DNA from: JANMEX01 sp031423755
GTDB taxonomy: Bacteria; Pseudomonadota; Alphaproteobacteria; Rhizobiales; Rhizobiaceae
DNA length: 13,422 nucleotides
Direction of reading: 5' to 3'
Assembly (NCBI GenBank): GCA_031423755.1
Contig: JANPGC010000302.1
Coordinates: forward strand, 1-13,422
A program made the translations under genes and the position numbers. The notes under the pieces are model-generated. The model saw only the letters and a list, made by a program, of their open reading frames with translations. It searched no databases and was not told the DNA's origin. Shown piece by piece: positions 10,613-13,422 of this stretch. Position 1 is the first letter of the stretch. Every line of letters begins with the position of its first letter.

Positions 10613-11083
10613 ATGTCCCGTCGCCATCGTGCAGAAAAGCGTGAGATCAATCCGGACCCGAAGTTCGGCGATCTGGTGATCACGAAATTCATGAACGCCA
10701 TCATGTATGATGGCAAGAAGTCCGTTGCCGAAACAATCGTTTATGGCGCTTTGGACTCGGTTCAGTCGAAGTCAAAGCAGGAGCCGGTTGGTTTGTTCCA
10801 CACGGCACTTGGCAATGTCGCTCCGCATGTTGAAGTCCGCTCACGCCGTGTCGGCGGCGCGACCTATCAGGTGCCGGTCGATGTACGTCCGGAACGCCGT
10901 CAGGCGCTCGCCATCCGCTGGCTGATCAATGCCGCCCGCGGCCGTAATGAAACCACCATGGTTGACCGTCTGTCGGGCGAATTGCTCGATGCGGCGAACA
11001 ATCGCGGTTCCGCCGTGAAGAAGCGCGAAGATACGCACCGGATGGCAGATGCCAACCGCGCGTTCGCGCATTATCGCTGGTAA
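10613..11083 (+). CDS. rpsG: 30S ribosomal protein S7
   Basis: S7 is a primary 16S rRNA binder that starts assembly of the small-subunit head and contacts the E-site tRNA. The 156-residue product starts MSRRHRAEKREI and contains the conserved helical core (LVITKFMNAIMYDGKKSVAE, VEVRSRRVGGATYQVP, RPERRQALAIRWL) and the C-terminal AVKKREDTHRMADANRAFAHYRW. The length is typical of the family. The start is 11 nt after the rpsL stop with gagg at 10602-10605. This tight spacing leaves no room for the long intercistronic S7-binding hairpin used for feedback control in E. coli, so translation is probably coupled to rpsL and any feedback site would lie elsewhere. Confidence 0.98.
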   Translation: MSRRHRAEKREINPDPKFGDLVITKFMNAIMYDGKKSVAETIVYGALDSVQSKSKQEPVGLFHTALGNVAPHVEVRSRRVGGATYQVPVDVRPERRQALAIRWLINAARGRNETTMVDRLSGELLDAANNRGSAVKKREDTHRMADANRAFAHYRW

Positions 11084-11113
11084 CTCCGAAGAAAGATTTA
11101 GGGGCAACCTCTC

Positions 11114-13204
<2,091 letters not shown>

Positions 13205-13234
13205 TTTCAGGCATAGAGAGAACGGAGAGGTCAC

Positions 13235-13422
13235 ATGGCCAAGAGCAAGTTTGAACGCAATAAGCCGCATGTGAACATTGGCACGATTGGTCACGTTGAC
13301 CATGGCAAGACGTCGTTGACGGCTGCGATCACCAAGTTTTTCGGCGAATACAAGCCGTATGACCAGATTGACGCTGCGCCGGAAGAAAAGGCGCGCGGCA
13401 TCACGATTTCGACGGCGCATGT
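13235..13422 (+). CDS. tuf: Translation elongation factor Tu, N-terminal part (cut by window end)
   Basis: EF-Tu delivers aminoacyl-tRNA to the ribosomal A site as a GTP complex. Only the first 62 complete codons are in the window. They show MAKSKFERNKPHVNIGTIGH, the P-loop GHVDHGKTSLTAA (about 19-31) and the switch I segment EEKARGITISTAHV, all typical of alphaproteobacterial EF-Tu. The ribosome binding site ggagagg (13224-13230) lies 4 nt before the ATG and 30 nt separate it from fusA, so it is cotranscribed in the str operon. Many relatives have two near-identical tuf genes; by position this is the str-operon copy, usually called tufA. The guanine-specificity motif and domains 2 and 3 lie beyond the window. 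Confidence 0.97.
   Translation, partial: MAKSKFERNKPHVNIGTIGHVDHGKTSLTAAITKFFGEYKPYDQIDAAPEEKARGITISTAH

Overview
The window is a conserved chromosomal segment carrying the rpoBC and str (ribosomal protein / elongation factor) gene clusters. All genes lie on the + strand in the order rplJ (5' end lost), rplL, rpoB, rpoC, a 555-nt gap, rpsL, rpsG, fusA and tuf (3' end outside the window). The protein sequences point to an alphaproteobacterium of the order Hyphomicrobiales (Rhizobiales), near the Brucella / Mesorhizobium / Phyllobacterium group. This rests on remembered family sequences, namely an RpoB of 1378 aa starting MAQTLSFNGRRRIRKFFGK, an RpoC of about 1398 aa starting MNQEVMNLF, and an EF-Tu starting MAKSKFERNKPHVNIGTIGH. 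No search was run. The DNA is GC-rich with strong G/C bias at third positions, which explains the many long antisense open frames.

Region by region. Bases 1-106 are an exact inverted copy of the interior of rplJ (297-402), and they replace the rplJ promoter/leader, start codon and first dozen or so codons. From base 107/108 the true rplJ reading frame runs to 590, followed by rplL (640-1014). A structured 176-nt gap leads to rpoB (1191-5327), and a 151-nt gap with two hairpins leads to rpoC (5479-9674). rpoC carries one missing base near 7047, which splits its frame in the middle of the protein. A strong intrinsic terminator (9693-9724) closes this transcription unit. A promoter-like TTGACG-N17-TATTCC (9953-9981) and a folded leader of about 240 nt then precede the second unit: rpsL, rpsG, fusA and tuf, packed with gaps of 11-30 nt.

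Together the genes encode the L10/L12 stalk of the large ribosomal subunit, the two largest RNA polymerase subunits, two small-subunit proteins (S12 of the decoding centre and S7 of the head), and the GTPases EF-G and EF-Tu, which act at the L12 stalk. This is core transcription and translation machinery, normally growth-rate regulated.

I found no mobile element, CRISPR array, RNA gene, toxin-antitoxin system or defence system, and nothing that looks like an undescribed system. The most notable observations concern data integrity (the inverted duplication at the left edge and the rpoC frameshift, both probably technical) and the RNA structures in the leader and intergenic regions.
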